Source: Cephalotus follicularis (Eukaryota > Streptophyta > Magnoliopsida > Oxalidales > Cephalotaceae). Taken from it: DNA of 64,000 bases. The stretch spans positions 160,930 to 224,929 of the forward strand of contig BDDD01001761.1 in NCBI GenBank assembly GCA_001972305.1. The letters are read 5' to 3'. Made by a program: the position numbers and the translations under genes. Numbering within the stretch: position 1 is the first letter of the stretch; each line of letters begins with the position of its first letter. The notes under the pieces were generated by a model, which saw nothing but the letters and a program-made list of their open reading frames with translations, was not told the origin of the DNA and made no database searches. Shown here piece by piece: positions 34,086 through 46,619 of the stretch.

Positions 34086-34424
34086 TAATTTTTATAAGTC
34101 TATTCACCCGTCAACGCTTAACACTTGTAAAGATGTTGATGTCTTTTAGAAAACGTCAACATTTTTAGTGCCATATTACATAAGCGTCGATGTCTTTTGG
34201 AAAGCATCGACATGTTTTGCGCAGAACGTGCAGCCTAAGCAAGAACTCACTTCGTGGGCACGTTTTCTCTCTCATCTCCAGCAGCCATCTCCCGTTCTTT
34301 CATGTTATGGGAATGTGGGGATCATGGCCACTGAATCTCTAGGAGCGAGGACCATGATCCTAAGTAAATGGGAGAGTGGGAGAGAGAAGAAATAGGCAAG
34401 TGATAAGTTTTGCTGCAAAAAAAC

Positions 34425-34460
<36 letters not shown>

Positions 34461-35344
34461 GTTTTTGCAAGAAAAGCAAGTATCTCTCTCTACAGATAGT
34501 GAGTTTCCTTCTCTATGATATACACCAAGCAAGTGCTTATCTTGGGTGGATTGATTTTGACATCTTTGGTCAATATCAATTTACCTTTGTAAGCTTTGTG
34601 AGATAGAGAGAGAGTGAAAAGATACTGTGTTTGTTTCCTTTATTGCTGGAGAGAAGCTGTTCTTGCTTGGAGCAACAGCATAACAACTTGGAGTACAACG
34701 GAGGAGGAGTCTTCGCAATCTTGAAGCGGAAAAGACGAAGGAGCCTTCACCCATTGGTATATCCCTTTGCCTCCTTTGTTTCACCTTGTTTGTATGTCAC
34801 CATTGAATGCAATGGTGACATCTTTTCAATTAAGTGTTGATGTGGTGGTCCATGTGGCCTGTGGCCATGCCATAAAAGGAATGTTTTTCCCGTTGTTGGG
34901 TGTTCTTCCGCTGCCATGATTGCTTGTTTGTTTTTGTTCTACACCCTACACACCTTTGTCCTTTTACGACATAGGAATTGGTTAATCCGATTCAATCAAC
35001 AGGAATTCTCCAGAACATATCTATCTCATTGTCTCTTCTCTCCAATTTGTCAACAACCATCCCCACACTCTCTACATTCCTTTTTATAGCAATAAATGGA
35101 ATTCTCTGGAATTCCCTACATATTTCCACCATTTTCTTCACTAAATTGGGCTGATAATATGGTGATGGTCGGCCCAGCACCCCATCCTTCATTATACCAA
35201 GTTTGGCCCAACATCATTTCTTCCTTAAATCCAATTCCAGCCCAAATAAGAATATTAATACCATTTAAGCCCAATTTCTCTTTTATATGAATTCGGCCCA
35301 ACCCAATAACCATTATTTTATATTATAAAATTCAGGGTGTTACA
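34086..35344. repeat. LTR-derived remnant, unclassified
   Basis: Ends GGGTGTTACA at 35344, like the plus-strand right ends of the minus gypsy LTRs, and contains AAAGATGTTGATGTCTTTT-like sites at 34125-34215 and a (GA)n tract at 34428-34458. No frame, PBS or target duplication that I can support. The copia LTR resumes at 35345. Confidence 0.4.
34428..34458. repeat. (GA)n microsatellite
   Basis: About 15 GA units. Frames with Ser-Leu repeats on the other strand are translations of this tract. Confidence 0.9.
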
Positions 35345-36085
35345 AATAGAGCCGGTCACCCTCAGCCCAGGTGTGACGATCCCCTATTGTGCACTCGCCC
35401 ATACATCTCAATGCAGCTCCCACAAGACCCAAAGACAACCCTTTTGCTAGCACATGCCTAGTGTTGGGGAAGGCGAAAATCAAATTCAAGCAGTTACTAC
35501 ACAATGCATGTCATCCGCTCAGGTCAACGGAGACAACACAGGCTATAGACCTACTAGTTACCATAGACTATAAACTACCGAGACCATAGGAATCCTTTTG
35601 ACATTGGGTATTGACTGTCCAAATAGGTTTCATATTGGTGGGCCAGTTAATTGTCATGCTCTCAGCACACACCTTACATTAGCTTTAGGGATAAACTCAA
35701 ATGGCAATGAGATAACTATCCTCTACATCTAACCAAGGAGCAAGCATAATATGACAAGTCTTCACGGTTCATCAATGGCCCTAAGAAAGTAAACCTATGA
35801 CTTGGGACGTTTTTTCACAGGGAGTAAGGATCTCATTCTCATAGCCTCCTTGGCACGAGATCCAACCCTTTTGGTGTGACAAGACGCTATATGACATACA
35901 ATTAACTATAAACAATTATTTTGTTCCTCTTGGTTGGTTGCGATGAGCCATATAGCCTTGCCAGTATAATAAATATGCAAATGAAATATGAATGGAATTC
36001 AAAACTGTATATATCAATAGTGTATATATACAAACAGTGAGCCACGATAACCTATAGCCTAAGTCCATGGCACTCCGATGTCTCT
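35345..36085 (-). repeat. Remainder of the copia 3' LTR and 3' non-coding region
   Basis: 35345-35575 matches 43125-43355 of the right LTR. The LTR end and polypurine tract must lie between about 35580 and 36085, but I cannot fix them because the right LTR is cut at the same point. Confidence 0.65.
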
Positions 36086-37834
36086 CTAGACAGTGATGCT
36101 CAAGTCCTTGGTATGTGGGTCTGCTAAATTTGCCTCTGTGGCAACTCTCTCAAGGGTAATGTCTCTTCTGTCAATGATCTCTCTAATCAGGTGATACCAT
36201 CGCTGTATATGCTTGGAGCAATGATGGGACCACGGTTCTTTGGCTTGTGCAACAGCCCCATTGTTGTCACAGCACACCATAACTAGACGTGCAATGGTTG
36301 GAACCACATCAAGTTCAGCAATGAACTTTCGCATCCAAACAGCTTCCTTGGCGGCGCCGGAGGATGCAGCATATTTTGCTTCCGTTGTGGAGTCAGTAGT
36401 AGTTTCCTGATTCGAACTCCTGCAGCTCACAGCACCGCCGTTTAGGACGAAAACATATCCTGATACGGACTTGTGATCATCCGGATCACTGTTGAAACTA
36501 GAGTCTATAAAGCCCTCTAATCTCAACTCACAATCTCCTCCATAAACCAAGAAGGTATCATGAGTCCTTCTCAGGTATTTAAGAACCCCTTTGACTATTT
36601 CCTAGTGATTGTCACCTGGGTCGGACAGAAATCAACTAGCCATACCCAAGACATATGTGACATCAGGCCTAGTACATAGCATGGAGTACATGATGGAGCC
36701 AACAACTGAAGCATATGGCTGCGTACTCATGCGAACCCTCTCCTCATTTGTCTGTGGAGACATCCTATTGGATAGGTGAATTCCCTAGCCAATTGGAAGA
36801 TGGTCACGCTTGGAATTCTCAAGGCCATGCCGTTTCAGCACCTTGCTTATGTATTTGTTTTTGGAGAGTCCCAACAACCTATTAGATCTATCTCTATAGA
36901 TCTTTATACCTAATATATAGCAAGCCTCACCCAAATCCTTCATGGAGAAGTTCTTGGACAGCCATACTTTAATGGACTGCAACATACCCACATCATTCCC
37001 TATGATTAGTATGTCATCTATGTATAACACCAAGAAAGTTATGTTTGGGCCATCCTGTTTTCGGTAGACACAAGGCTCATCCATGTTTTTGATGAAACCG
37101 AAAGTCTTGACGGTCTCATCAAAATGGATGTTCCAGCTACGGGATGCCTGCTTAAGGCCATAGATAGATCTTTGGAGTTTACACACTCTTTGTGGATACT
37201 CCTCGGGTGTAAACCCCTTGGGTTGGGACATGTAAATGTCCTATTCAAGAAAAACATTCAAGAAGGCTATCTTGACATCCATTTTCCATATCTCATAATC
37301 GTAATGAGCGGCAATAGCAAGCAGTATCCAGATGGCCTTAAGCATAGAGACTGGTGAGAAAGTTTCGGTATAGTTGACTCCATGTCTTTGCCTATACCCT
37401 TTTATAACCAATCGCGCTTTATAAGTCTCTATCTTACCATCAGTTCGAATCTTCCTCTTGAAGATCCATTTGCAACCAATAGGGTTAATACCCTCTGGTA
37501 CATCGACCAAGTTCCATACTTGGTTAACAACCATGGAGTCCATCTTGGATTTCATGGCCTCTAGCCATGCCCCTGATTCAGTGCTCTTCACTGCTTCCTC
37601 GTAGCTGACAGGCTTGTCATCATTGATGTCATTGAGTTCCTCAGTGCCCTCAATGAGAAAGCCATATCTCTCAGGCACTGTCGGAACTCTGCCTGATCTC
37701 CTAACATGAGGAGTGCCTAACTGAGATCGACTCTCAGGTTGGGAACCTTCCCCAACTATGTCTGTAGAGGGTTGAACCTCTAATTCCTCCCCATCCTGTG
37801 GGCTTTCACCAGGTGATAACTCTTTCAGTTCCAC
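36086..37834 (-). pseudogene. Copia reverse transcriptase and RNase H remnant
   Basis: The minus strand from 37834 gives a Ser/Glu-rich linker, GRVPTVPERYGF, then RT motifs (WNLVDVPEGINPIGCKWIFK, KARLVIKGYRQ, WKMDVKIAFLN). Next come SIYGLKQASRSWN and the catalytic box LYIDDILIIG near 37030. Stops or shifts lie at about 37240, 36790, 36650 and 36600. The last part (36550-36086) is a copia RNase H: GFIDSSFNSDPDDHKSVSGY, a stretch with TEAKYAASSGAAKEAVWMRK, and ADPHTKDLS at the end. Order and motifs are standard copia; the protein is not functional. Confidence 0.9.
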
Positions 37835-38002
37835 CTTGCTCCTACTGCTCCCTGGAACCAGGTATTCCTTCTCTACAAATTTTACAGTTCACAAAACAAA
37901 AGGGTTTCATTCATTGGGATGGTAAAAGTATTAGCTTATGCTCTCCTTAAGATATCCCACAAACCAGCAATGATCCGCTCTTGCCTCCAACTTAGAAGGC
38001 TC

Positions 38003-38781
38003 CTACCTCCTAACATAAGCTGGACAGCCCCAAACCCTCAAATGGTTTAGACTGGGTTTCCTCCCCATAAAAACCTCGTAAGGAGTGGATGGGACGGATT
38101 TAGAAGGAATCCGGTTTAGGATGTACACTGCCACATGCAGTGCATAACCCCATAATGATATAGGAAGATCTACGAAAGACATCATGGACTGGACCATATT
38201 CATCAAATTCTGATTCCTTCGTTTGGACACACCATTATGCTGTGGTGTTCCTGGAGGTGTGCATTGAGAGAGAATTCCATTATCCCTCAGATAACCCTGG
38301 AATTCAGCACATAGTGTGCACCACCTCGATCCGACCGAAGGATGTTAATGGGTTTACCCATTTGCTTTTCTACTTCTCGTCTGAATTCCTTGAACCTCTC
38401 AAAGGCTTCAGACTTGTGTTTCATCAAAAACCCGTACCCATACAGTGAAAAATCATCGGTGAAGGTAATGAAGTAGGGAAAACCTCCAATAGCATTGACT
38501 GACATAGGTCCGTAGACGTCGGTGTGGACAAGTCCCAGTATGTCCACTGCCCTTTCTCCTATCCTGGAGAAGGGAGATTTGGTCATCTTGCCAATTAAAC
38601 ATGGCTCACACGTAGGAAAGGACTCCACGTCCTGGATGTCCAAAAGACCATCCATAACCATGCGTGTTAGTCTAGCCTCACTAGGATGACCTAATCTACA
38701 TCGGCATATGTATGAAGGGTTTACATCGCATATCTCTCTTGGTCTTTTAGTGCTAGTTCTAGGTTGAATTGTTAAAGCCAT
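38003..38781 (-). pseudogene. Copia integrase remnant
   Basis: The minus strand from 38781 shows the zinc-binding part (RLGHPSEARL, CEPCLIGKMTKSPF), then VHTDVYGPM with the first catalytic Asp, FTDDFSLYGYGF, and LRSDRGGAHY with the second. After a frame break near 38287 the rest (RRNQNLMNMVQSM to WGCPAYVRR) continues to 38003. At the usual catalytic Glu the sequence reads GVSKRRNQ where most copia integrases have a Glu-Arg pair, so the residue appears lost. Confidence 0.85.
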
Positions 38782-39009
38782 TTGTTCATTTGTATTTAAA
38801 ACATATATCCCATTGTCAATGTGTCCCTCACATATAAGAACATTGTTATGTATAAGTCTACAGCCATTTTCAGAAAAAAAATGAGCTCCATGCTGATCTT
38901 ATACAAATAGGAAACATAAATTATGTTCCTCACAAGTTTTTTGACAAAATAACAAGGATCAAATTTAATTACATGGCCATTATACAAAAACAATTCAAAA
39001 ACGCCTATT

Positions 39010-39160
39010 GCCATAGTGTGAAGCGCAAGTCCAAAGCTTCAGCCTTTCTCAGCTGTCTAGCACCTCTTACCCCTTGCAAAGAGTTACAAATATTAGTTCC
39101 ACAACCTGAATCCAAAACCCAAGTTGAACTAACATTAGTAACCAGAAAAAGCTCAATCAT
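39010..39160 (-). pseudogene. Copia protease remnant
   Basis: The minus strand reads STWVLDSGCGTNICNSLQG, the Asp-Ser-Gly active-site box of copia aspartic proteases, between the gag knuckle (39230) and the integrase. It runs into stops after about 50 residues. Confidence 0.75.
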
Positions 39161-39223
39161 GAAAGTACCTGACCCTGAGGCACCTCATGATTTGGACTTT
39201 TGGAACTCACTGCATTGTGATCT

Positions 39224-40090
39224 CTAATGTTCGTGCTTTCCACAATAAAAGCAACAGTCATCATCCTGAAACTGTAGGATCGTATCTAGGATGGCTCCCC
39301 CAGCATCTGGCCCTGCTGACATAGCTGCTTTTCTCTGTTTCTTCTTCTTCCCTTTAGATTTCATGGGCTCCTTGCCCTCAAACTTGGATCCTCTCGATCC
39401 TCCCCTACTAGGAGCTATCTGGGAAGATGTAGAAGGAAGAAACATCACATCAGACTTGGACCTTCCGTGGCCCATGTCTGCTTCAGTCGTACAAAGCATT
39501 TCCACAAGTTCAGGTAGATTGGTATCCACCTTGTCCATGTGAAAATTTGTGATGAACTGGGAGTATGATCGATGGAGAGATGAAAGTACCAGGTCAATGT
39601 AGAAATCATTGTCCATGGTAAGTTCTAGTTGAGCCAATTGCTCAATGAGATCAATCAACTTCAATCCATGGGCATGGACTTAAGTTCCCTCGGCCATCTT
39701 TGTACAAAAGAGCTGACAGGACAAGTTAAACGGCTCGGTCCTCGACCGGGATCCATACAAGTCGTGAAGATGGAGAAGTATGTCTCCTAGGGTATCAAGT
39801 TTCTCGTGCTGTCTTTGAAATTTCGAGACCATACCCGAAATTGCTAGGCAACGAGCTTGCTCGTCCTCATCTAAACATTTGGCCCTCTTAGCCTTTTGCC
39901 CTTTCGACGGGTTGGCTCCCAATTTAGGGGGGCTCCTAGACATGACATGAGCAAGCTTCATGCTCGTGAGTGCTAAGCGCATATTGTGCTGCCAATCCAA
40001 GAAATTTGGACCCGTGAGCTTATTTTTTTCCAAAACACGTGAAAGTGCTGTGCCAACTGACATATTGCAAAATATGGTGATAACTAGCAA
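39224..40090 (-). pseudogene. gag: Copia gag remnant
   Basis: The likely start is the internal Met at 40063 (MSVGTALSRVLEKNKLTG), giving the usual copia gag opening GPNFLDWQHNMRLAL. One TGA/TAA interruption lies at about 39680; the frame then resumes with KLIDLIEQLAQLELTMDN and the UBN2-type region (DLVLSSLHRSYSQFITNF). A basic linker and the beginning of a zinc knuckle CFYCGKHEH follow, which ends in a stop at 39224. Gag of this type forms particles in the cytoplasm. Not functional. Confidence 0.85.
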
Positions 40091-41395
40091 CCTATAAAAG
40101 AGGAAACAAAAGAGAGTATAATTAGCAAATCATTCTATTTATATTATTACCATAATACTTGGTCTTTTGTAATTATGGCTCCTGCCACTATTCTAATCGT
40201 ATCCCACACCTCTATATGAAATTCGGGAAGCCTCTCGCGTCCTAGTGGGGATCGGAATCTATCCAGCATACTATAGTCCCAACTTTCGCCGTGCAAACCA
40301 TAATACCTGAATATGTAGGTATGTATACAAATTTACATTAGGACCTCTCACCCCAGATGTAAGATTCGATACAAGATTCGACCTCCTGACCCATATGGTC
40401 CCAACTTTCGCTGTGCAAACCATATGATCCCAGTATAAGTCAAACCCAAAATCCTCAAAGAAATTAACTTGTTATGAAACACCCACACGTATTGATGTCC
40501 TGGTTCCAAAACAATGTCGTTTCCTTCCAGTGTACCTCACACTGAAATTGAATAGAAATGGTCATACGGGCGACCTCTGATTTTACAGTGCCATCCCCAA
40601 TATGTCCACACGATTCAACGATGATTGTGGAAGGCCATATGGACTTATTATTTGCAATTTGGAGGGATTTTGTCTCATCATTTTTTATCAAATTACCATA
40701 GTCGTTTTAGATTAATTTTAATCTTCCAATCCGTTTGGATGGCTTAACATGCTTGGACATGTTTGGATTGTTTGCAAAAGAAAAACATCACCTCATGCAC
40801 GCTAAAAGTGGCCTAACTTGGGACATAAGCTATAAGTAATCACGTGAGCCAATGTGATCACTTGTTCTCCTAGGTGTACTAATTTAATTCAACTCTATTA
40901 CAATTAGCTACCATGCATACATGGTCTTCAATAGGTTTTGCAATCTTCTTGATCCTCTCGTCACTCTCCATTGGTCTCATTTCTTCAATTTACAACCATA
41001 GTACAATTAAATGAAAAGAAATACAATTGAGGAAGAAGAGAATTCTACTCTAAGAAATAAGAACAAGAAAATTATACGGGGCGTGCAGGCAGCCTTATTA
41101 CAGACAGATTGAATTCCATAAATGTAATAAGGCAATTAAATCATCCACACAAAGAAAACGCAAAGCTAGGCCGAGTCCCAAGCCTACCAGCATGCATAAG
41201 AAATTCAAAAATATAACCAATATATAATTGAATTAACACGTAACAATTTGGCGTTCAATGGTTCGTCTATTTCATTAGTGTGACCAACAAAGATGCAACT
41301 CCCACTAAACGTAGGGTACATAAATTCAGTCAAGACACATATGCAATCAACAATCCACTAACATCAAATTGAGGTCTGATTATAGTCGATTAGGT
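40091..41395 (-). other. Long leader between PBS and gag of the copia element
   Basis: About 1.3 kb without a supported frame. It includes two related ATACTWTAGTCCCAACTTTCG and CATATGGTCCCAACTTTCG segments (about 40270 and 40395). The leader is long for a copia element, so part of it may be inserted DNA. Confidence 0.5.
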
Positions 41396-41409
41396 TGCTC
41401 TGATACCAC
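41396..41409 (-). other. Primer-binding site of the copia element
   Basis: The minus strand reads GTGGTATCAGAGCA beside the LTR starting at 41411. Confidence 0.9.
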
Positions 41410-41410
41410 T

Positions 41411-43355
41411 TGTTAGGAATGACTCAAAACGCAACAGAAGAAAAACATGCAATTCAGACTTAATTTTAAATTTAATCCAATTGATTAATCCCCAAGCAAT
41501 GGGATGCCCTAAATTAAATCCAAATTGTCCCAATAAATGTTCAAGGAACCCTAATTGACATCCAATCAAACCGAAACACCAAAACCAGGCATTGGGAAGA
41601 TCGGGTTGAAACAATAGGGTTTCCATAAACCCTAGAAATGGACACAAACAATTGGCTCACAAGGAAACACACAAACCCTATCCAATAGTCCAAACAACCC
41701 AAACCCAAACATCCCTAACCCTGAGGGTTGGCAAGGAAACAACCATAAAAGCATTGGGTTTCGGATAGGATTCTCTAATCCAAGCTACAACTCGTTGCCA
41801 TGGCCAAAAGAACAAGAAGAGAAGAGATGATTACCAAAGGTGATGGCTCCTTTCTTCAAGTCTTGCTCTGTCTACACTTTAATCCAAGAACACCAAGCTC
41901 CTCCTCAAGCCATGGATAAGGAAGATGATTTGATGCAAGCCAAGTGTTTTAACCTACACTAAATCACTCTAGGTAAAGATAAGATGTAGTGTACAAGTTA
42001 TCTCCACCTATCATGAATTTTGATGGGTGAAAGTAAGGTTGAAAAAGGCGTTCTTCCAAACCAGACGTTTTGGCATTGACGCCTAGCGTAGGATGAAACG
42101 CAATGAAGAGATAGAGCACCAGGAAGAGAGAGAGAGAGAAGAGACAAAGTGAAAAAGTGTGTTGTGGCATGTGACCTCTTGTCCTTTTGTCATTAAAGAA
42201 AGCATTCTTTAATTCCTTTTGTCCTCTTCCATTTAATGCTCAAGTCAACTCTCTAGCTTCTTGAACACACCTCTCTTTTCCCACCAACTTCTCTTAAGTT
42301 GAATAGTGCTGAGTGTCAGTCCAGCATGCCATCAATGCCATATGTCTCTTCTTATCAAGGAGTCAACACCAACGATAAGATGAAACTGGCTATCTCATCT
42401 TGTCTACACTTCAACGCATGCACATCATGGCGTCAACGTTTAAGTCACTGGTTTTATACAGCGTCAACGCATGCTCTTCATGGCGTTAATGCCCAGGGAC
42501 TCAACTTGACATGGTGTCAATGCATGCTCTTCATGGCGTCGAAGCCCAAGACAAGGATGAGACAATCTCTTCTATTTTCAAAACCCTTCGCATGGAATAT
42601 TTCATGGTGGCATTGTATGGACCTATATCCATCAAATGAAATACTCACTAGCAAAGTAACATCTTCCCTGATGTTATCCTTTCACTAAATAACATATGTC
42701 TCATACACGTGTCAACCTGTTCAAATTCAGGCAGGACCCGAAAGCCTGTCGATCTCCGGTATGATGATAAATTCCCAGAACATCCCGATTTCTGGTACGA
42801 CCATTCTAATAGTCACCGACTATTAAAACAGCCCTGGTGTAAGAACCAGTCACCCCCCGGATCCGTGTATTACCACATCTATCTATTATGGTTCGAATAG
42901 CTAGTCGCTTTGCACAGTCATCGGCATATGTGTCATGTTTCCCTAGTCATACTTGGCTCCGATCACAGACTAGGGCTTCGATGAATGTCACCCATAGTAT
43001 TTCTGCGATAACTATAAATCTATGAAAGCACTAAGACTATCGGCAGACCTCCCATGGGAACCTCTCGTTCCTAGTCCACCTATGCCTGATCAGGACTTTT
43101 AAGTATATAACGTACATAGAGAAATAGAGTCAGTGACCCTCAGTCCGGGTGTGAGATCCCCTATTGCGCACTCGCCCATACATCTCAATGCATCTATCAC
43201 AATACCCAAAGACAACCCTTTTGCCAACACGTGGCTAGTGTCGGGGAAGGCGGAAATCAAAGTCAAGCAGTTACTACACAATACATGCCAGCAGCTCAGG
43301 TCAAAAGAGACAACGCAGGCTATAGACCTACTAGTCACCATAGGCTATACACTAC
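41411..43355 (-). repeat. 5' LTR of the copia element, cut by Athila
   Basis: TGTTAGGAATGACTC to ACTAC. It keeps the 130 bp (about 42990-43120) missing at the nested site in the left LTR. A GGCGTCAACG-type cluster lies at 42320-42550. Confidence 0.87.
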
Positions 43356-44954
43356 TGTTTAGCATAAAAATGTGTAATTTTTAATGATTTATTTATGATA
43401 TTTTTATGCTTGGAATAGACTACTGTGGTTGTGTATCTTTGATTTTCAGGTATTATGTTTATTATTGTGGAATAAGAGAAAAATGAGTTAAAATGATGCT
43501 TTTCAAGCTCAAGTGGCTTGATGTCAAAGATCGGTTAAAGAGTGCACCCACTGAAACGATAGAAGTCAAAATTTAAGGCTCAGAAGATATTGAATATTGG
43601 ACTCATTTTGTTCATAAAATTATTTGGAGCACGTTTTATTCTTAGGCTAACTCATTCTGAACCTCCGATAAAGAGATATCGCAAGAAAACAAATACTAAG
43701 ACACATCGAGCCCATTGCTCACATCATCATGACATTCATGACATCACTCTTTATTACACCCAATTTGTGACGCCTGACTCTTCATTACACCATGAATTGA
43801 ATCAACAGCATCTCATGCGCACCAAAGCTCCTATGCACCAAAGAGCTCATGCAGCCATCCTATCCATGCCCATGCATGCAACATGCCCAGCAAACCATGC
43901 TCCACGTGTCAACTCCAGCATTCTCCGGTAGCATTACACGCCACAAGATTTGCATTGCATGCTACCAACCAGCCACTACCACTTATCACCATCAGGTTCT
44001 ACAAGTATTCCAAAGCGCAAATCCATCCCTTTCAACGCCCACATTTTTAATTCTAGGTTTTTTTTAGAGGCGGTTACGGATGATATAAAAAGATGAGAAC
44101 ACAGAGCACGGGAGACGCATGAAAGCAGCCAGTGTTTTTTCTTCTTCTTCTTTGTGAGTTTTTAGTTTGATTTTCTTTATGATTTCTAGCAAAACCTTCG
44201 AGGCCTTTAGGATTAGAATAAAGCCTAAATTGTATTGTTTCAACTCCATCAATAAAAATCCTTGAAATTTTGATTTGTTCTTCAATTTTGTTGCCTTCAC
44301 ACACACTTTATCTGCCTGATTAAAATCCACAAACATCTTGTCGGTGAATAAGAACGTTGCTGAATAAATGGTTTTCAACGCAATAAATGGAGTCTACTCA
44401 TACGGTTTGTTACGCCGAACACACTCTGTATAGCCCTAGCATGACTACTCATACGATTTGTCGCCGCTGCCACACTCCGTATAGACCTAGCATGACTACT
44501 CATACGATTTGTCATCACAGTCGCACTCCCTATCGACGTAGCGGCCGTTGGTACCAAGGTTTGCTGAATCAAGTAAGCGAGTTGTTTAATATAATCTATG
44601 GTGAGTTTCCACATCCTAAAACAGACTTTCTCTTGTATCTTTAATTTAGTTTATTTTCTGCTTTGATTATTTTATGCTTTGATTAATTCTTAGTTTAGTT
44701 TATTTTCGTTTTCCTTTGTTTTAGTTATTCCCGTCGATGCCTTGGCAAAACGTCGACGCCTTTATTTACTGGTTTAATAAATTAGTTTATTTTACATGCT
44801 TAGGAATAGATTTTCATATTAAACCTCAATTTTGCATACTATGCTTAGGTTAAATAGATTAAAATTAATTTAACTTGATTTCCTAGTGTTCAACCCATTA
44901 CTGCACAACCGTGCACTTGCGTTATAAATTTAAAACATTTAAAATACGCGAACA
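43356..44954 (+). repeat. Athila 5' LTR
   Basis: 1599 bp. Contains three repeats around CATGACTACTCATACGATTTG at 44395-44540 and a short palindrome pair (GTCGATGCC, ACGTCGACGCC) at 44730-44762. Confidence 0.87.
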
Positions 44955-44960
44955 AGTTTT

Positions 44961-44979
44961 TGGCGCCGTTGCCGGGGAA
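44961..44979 (+). other. Athila primer-binding site
   Basis: TGGCGCCGTTGCCGGGGAA, the Athila-type site usually assigned to tRNA-Asp, 6 bp after the LTR end. Confidence 0.9.
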
Positions 44980-45296
44980 ATAAGTTTTAAATTAATTTTA
45001 ATTTGTTCAACTGATTCGTAGAATTTGTTTTTATTTTTATTTTCCTGTTTTCATGATATCTAACAATTTCTAACATAGTTTAATTAGGGTTTGTTGCATA
45101 AGCTTTAAACAAACTTTCACATCATTGCATAAGCTTTAAGAAACCTTGATTCCCTTAATTTCGTTTTCTGCATAAACTTTAATAATCTTAGTTTAATTTA
45201 GTTTTCTCATAAACTTTTCTTCAAAAAAAATATGCTTTAACTTTGTGCTTTTCACTTTAGTTTAGGATTGCGTTAATTAGTAGGATTTCTTAGTTT

Positions 45297-46619
45297 ATGA
45301 CTGAGTGGGTGCATGGTCCAAACAATCGCTTAGAACGAGATAATCAACAAGCACCAATGGCGGATGAATGACCCATCCAAACTCTACGCGATCGATTTTA
45401 TCCTGCGAGGACAGCGCAACCATCTTGTATCCTGTTGCCTGCACCTCAAGGGGACAATTTTGAGTTGAAATCTCAATTAATTAGCATGCTCTCGCACTTT
45501 CACAGTTTACCCAATGAGGATGCATATCTCTTCCTTCATGAGTTCGAGGAGGTATGTGCCCTCATGAAACTTCAGCAACTCTCGGATGATGCAATCAAAT
45601 TGCGTTTTATCAAATTTTCTCTGAAAGATGGAGCTAAAAACTAGCTCTACAGTCTCTGAAATGGTTCCATCTCTACATGGGACCATTTCACTATCTCTTT
45701 CCTAAAGAAATTCTTTCCGCTCCACAAAACCAATAAACTTAGGAACGACATTCTATAGTTTTGCCAGCGACCCAATGAATCATTCTCTTGATGTATGGAA
45801 CGTTTCAAAGACCTTCTCCTAGAATGTCCACATCACGGTTTGAACACGTGGCATTTGTACCAAATCATCTACGAAGGCATCGACTACCAGACCAAGGAAT
45901 TGGTTGAGTCGATGTGTCCTGATGGGTTCGCCTCATACACCGATGAAAACGAAGCATATAATTTCCTTTTAGATTTAGGTGAGCGAACTAGGGATTGGGA
46001 GTCCACTCAAATTTCTGAGAGAGCTTTGCCGAGTAAAGGGTATGTTGTAGAAGGGTAGTTGCTAAGGAGGCACAATTAGATAGCCTCCTCACGAGATTAG
46101 AGTCGATAGTTAAAAGATTCGAGCAAGTAAATAACATAAATCAAAACACCACTATGTGTTCTTGGTGCCACTCACCAAATCATGTCGTTGAAGAATGCCA
46201 AAATTACATTGAAAATCATTATCCTCCTGAGAATGTATCCGCAATGAATCAATACAACCCGTATAGTAACACTTAAAATATGGGTTGGTGAAATCATCCA
46301 AACATTTCATGGAGTCAAGGGCATAACCAAAGAGGACCATTTAATTTTTCTGGTCAAACATCAAATTTTTCTGGTCAACCATCAAACTTTTCTGGGCAAC
46401 CTTTGAGCATCTATGGCCAGTCTGCGTCACAACAGACTTATCAAAAGTTTACCCTAACTTCCAATAATGACATCCGTCGTTCCTTCCCAAAAAATTAATT
46501 CCAAAATCAACAATCACCTGGATTGTTGAACCAAAGGGAAGATACATCTAGGATTTCTTAGTTAGAAAAGAACATGGAGCTTCTCTTGAGCACTGTGATG
46601 ACTAGCCAGCATAGGGAAT
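45297..46619 (+). pseudogene. gag: Athila gag remnant
   Basis: Starts MTEWVHGPNNRLERDNQQ at 45297. The frame meets a TGA at codon 25, then PIQTLRDRFYPARTAQPSCI leads into the Athila gag domain (FELKSQLISMLSHFHSLPNE, HEFEEVCALMKLQQLSDD). A TAG near 45644 and others up to 45790 precede a further block (LLLECPHHGLNTWHLYQIIY) ending at 46058. A shifted frame then gives a zinc knuckle CSWCHSPNHVVEEC (about 46156), and a Ser/Gln-rich tail ends at 46619 where the Sirevirus LTR begins. Confidence 0.85.

Larger units (their letters stand above)
18029..43355 (-). mobile_element. Ty1/copia element on the minus strand, left LTR split by nested insertions
   Basis: The right (5') LTR starts TGTTAGGAATGACTC at 41411 beside a tRNA-Met PBS. 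The left (3') LTR starts TGTTGGGAACACCTC at 18029, runs to 19674 and resumes at 35345. Between are RNase H-RT (36086-37834), integrase (38003-38781), protease (about 39010-39160) and gag (39224-40090) on the minus strand, all with stops. The left LTR resumes 130 bp further along than it broke off, compared with the right copy, so DNA was lost at the nested site. The right LTR is in turn cut by Athila at 43356. Order gag-PR-IN-RT-RH fixes it as copia; the lineage is not assigned. Confidence 0.85.
43356..46619 (+). mobile_element. Athila-type Ty3/gypsy element, 5' part
   Basis: LTR 43356-44954 (TGTTTAGCATAAAA to CGAACA), then a TGGCGCCGTTGCCGGGGA primer-binding site at 44961, diagnostic for Athila, then gag. 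The element is cut at 46619 by the Sirevirus LTR; its pol and 3' LTR are not in the window in recognisable form. The left flank ACTAC is the candidate target duplication. Confidence 0.88.

Noticed and set aside
43590..43931. 113-codon plus-strand frame in the Athila LTR
   Set aside because: LTR sequence, His/Met-rich composition without domain, no support.
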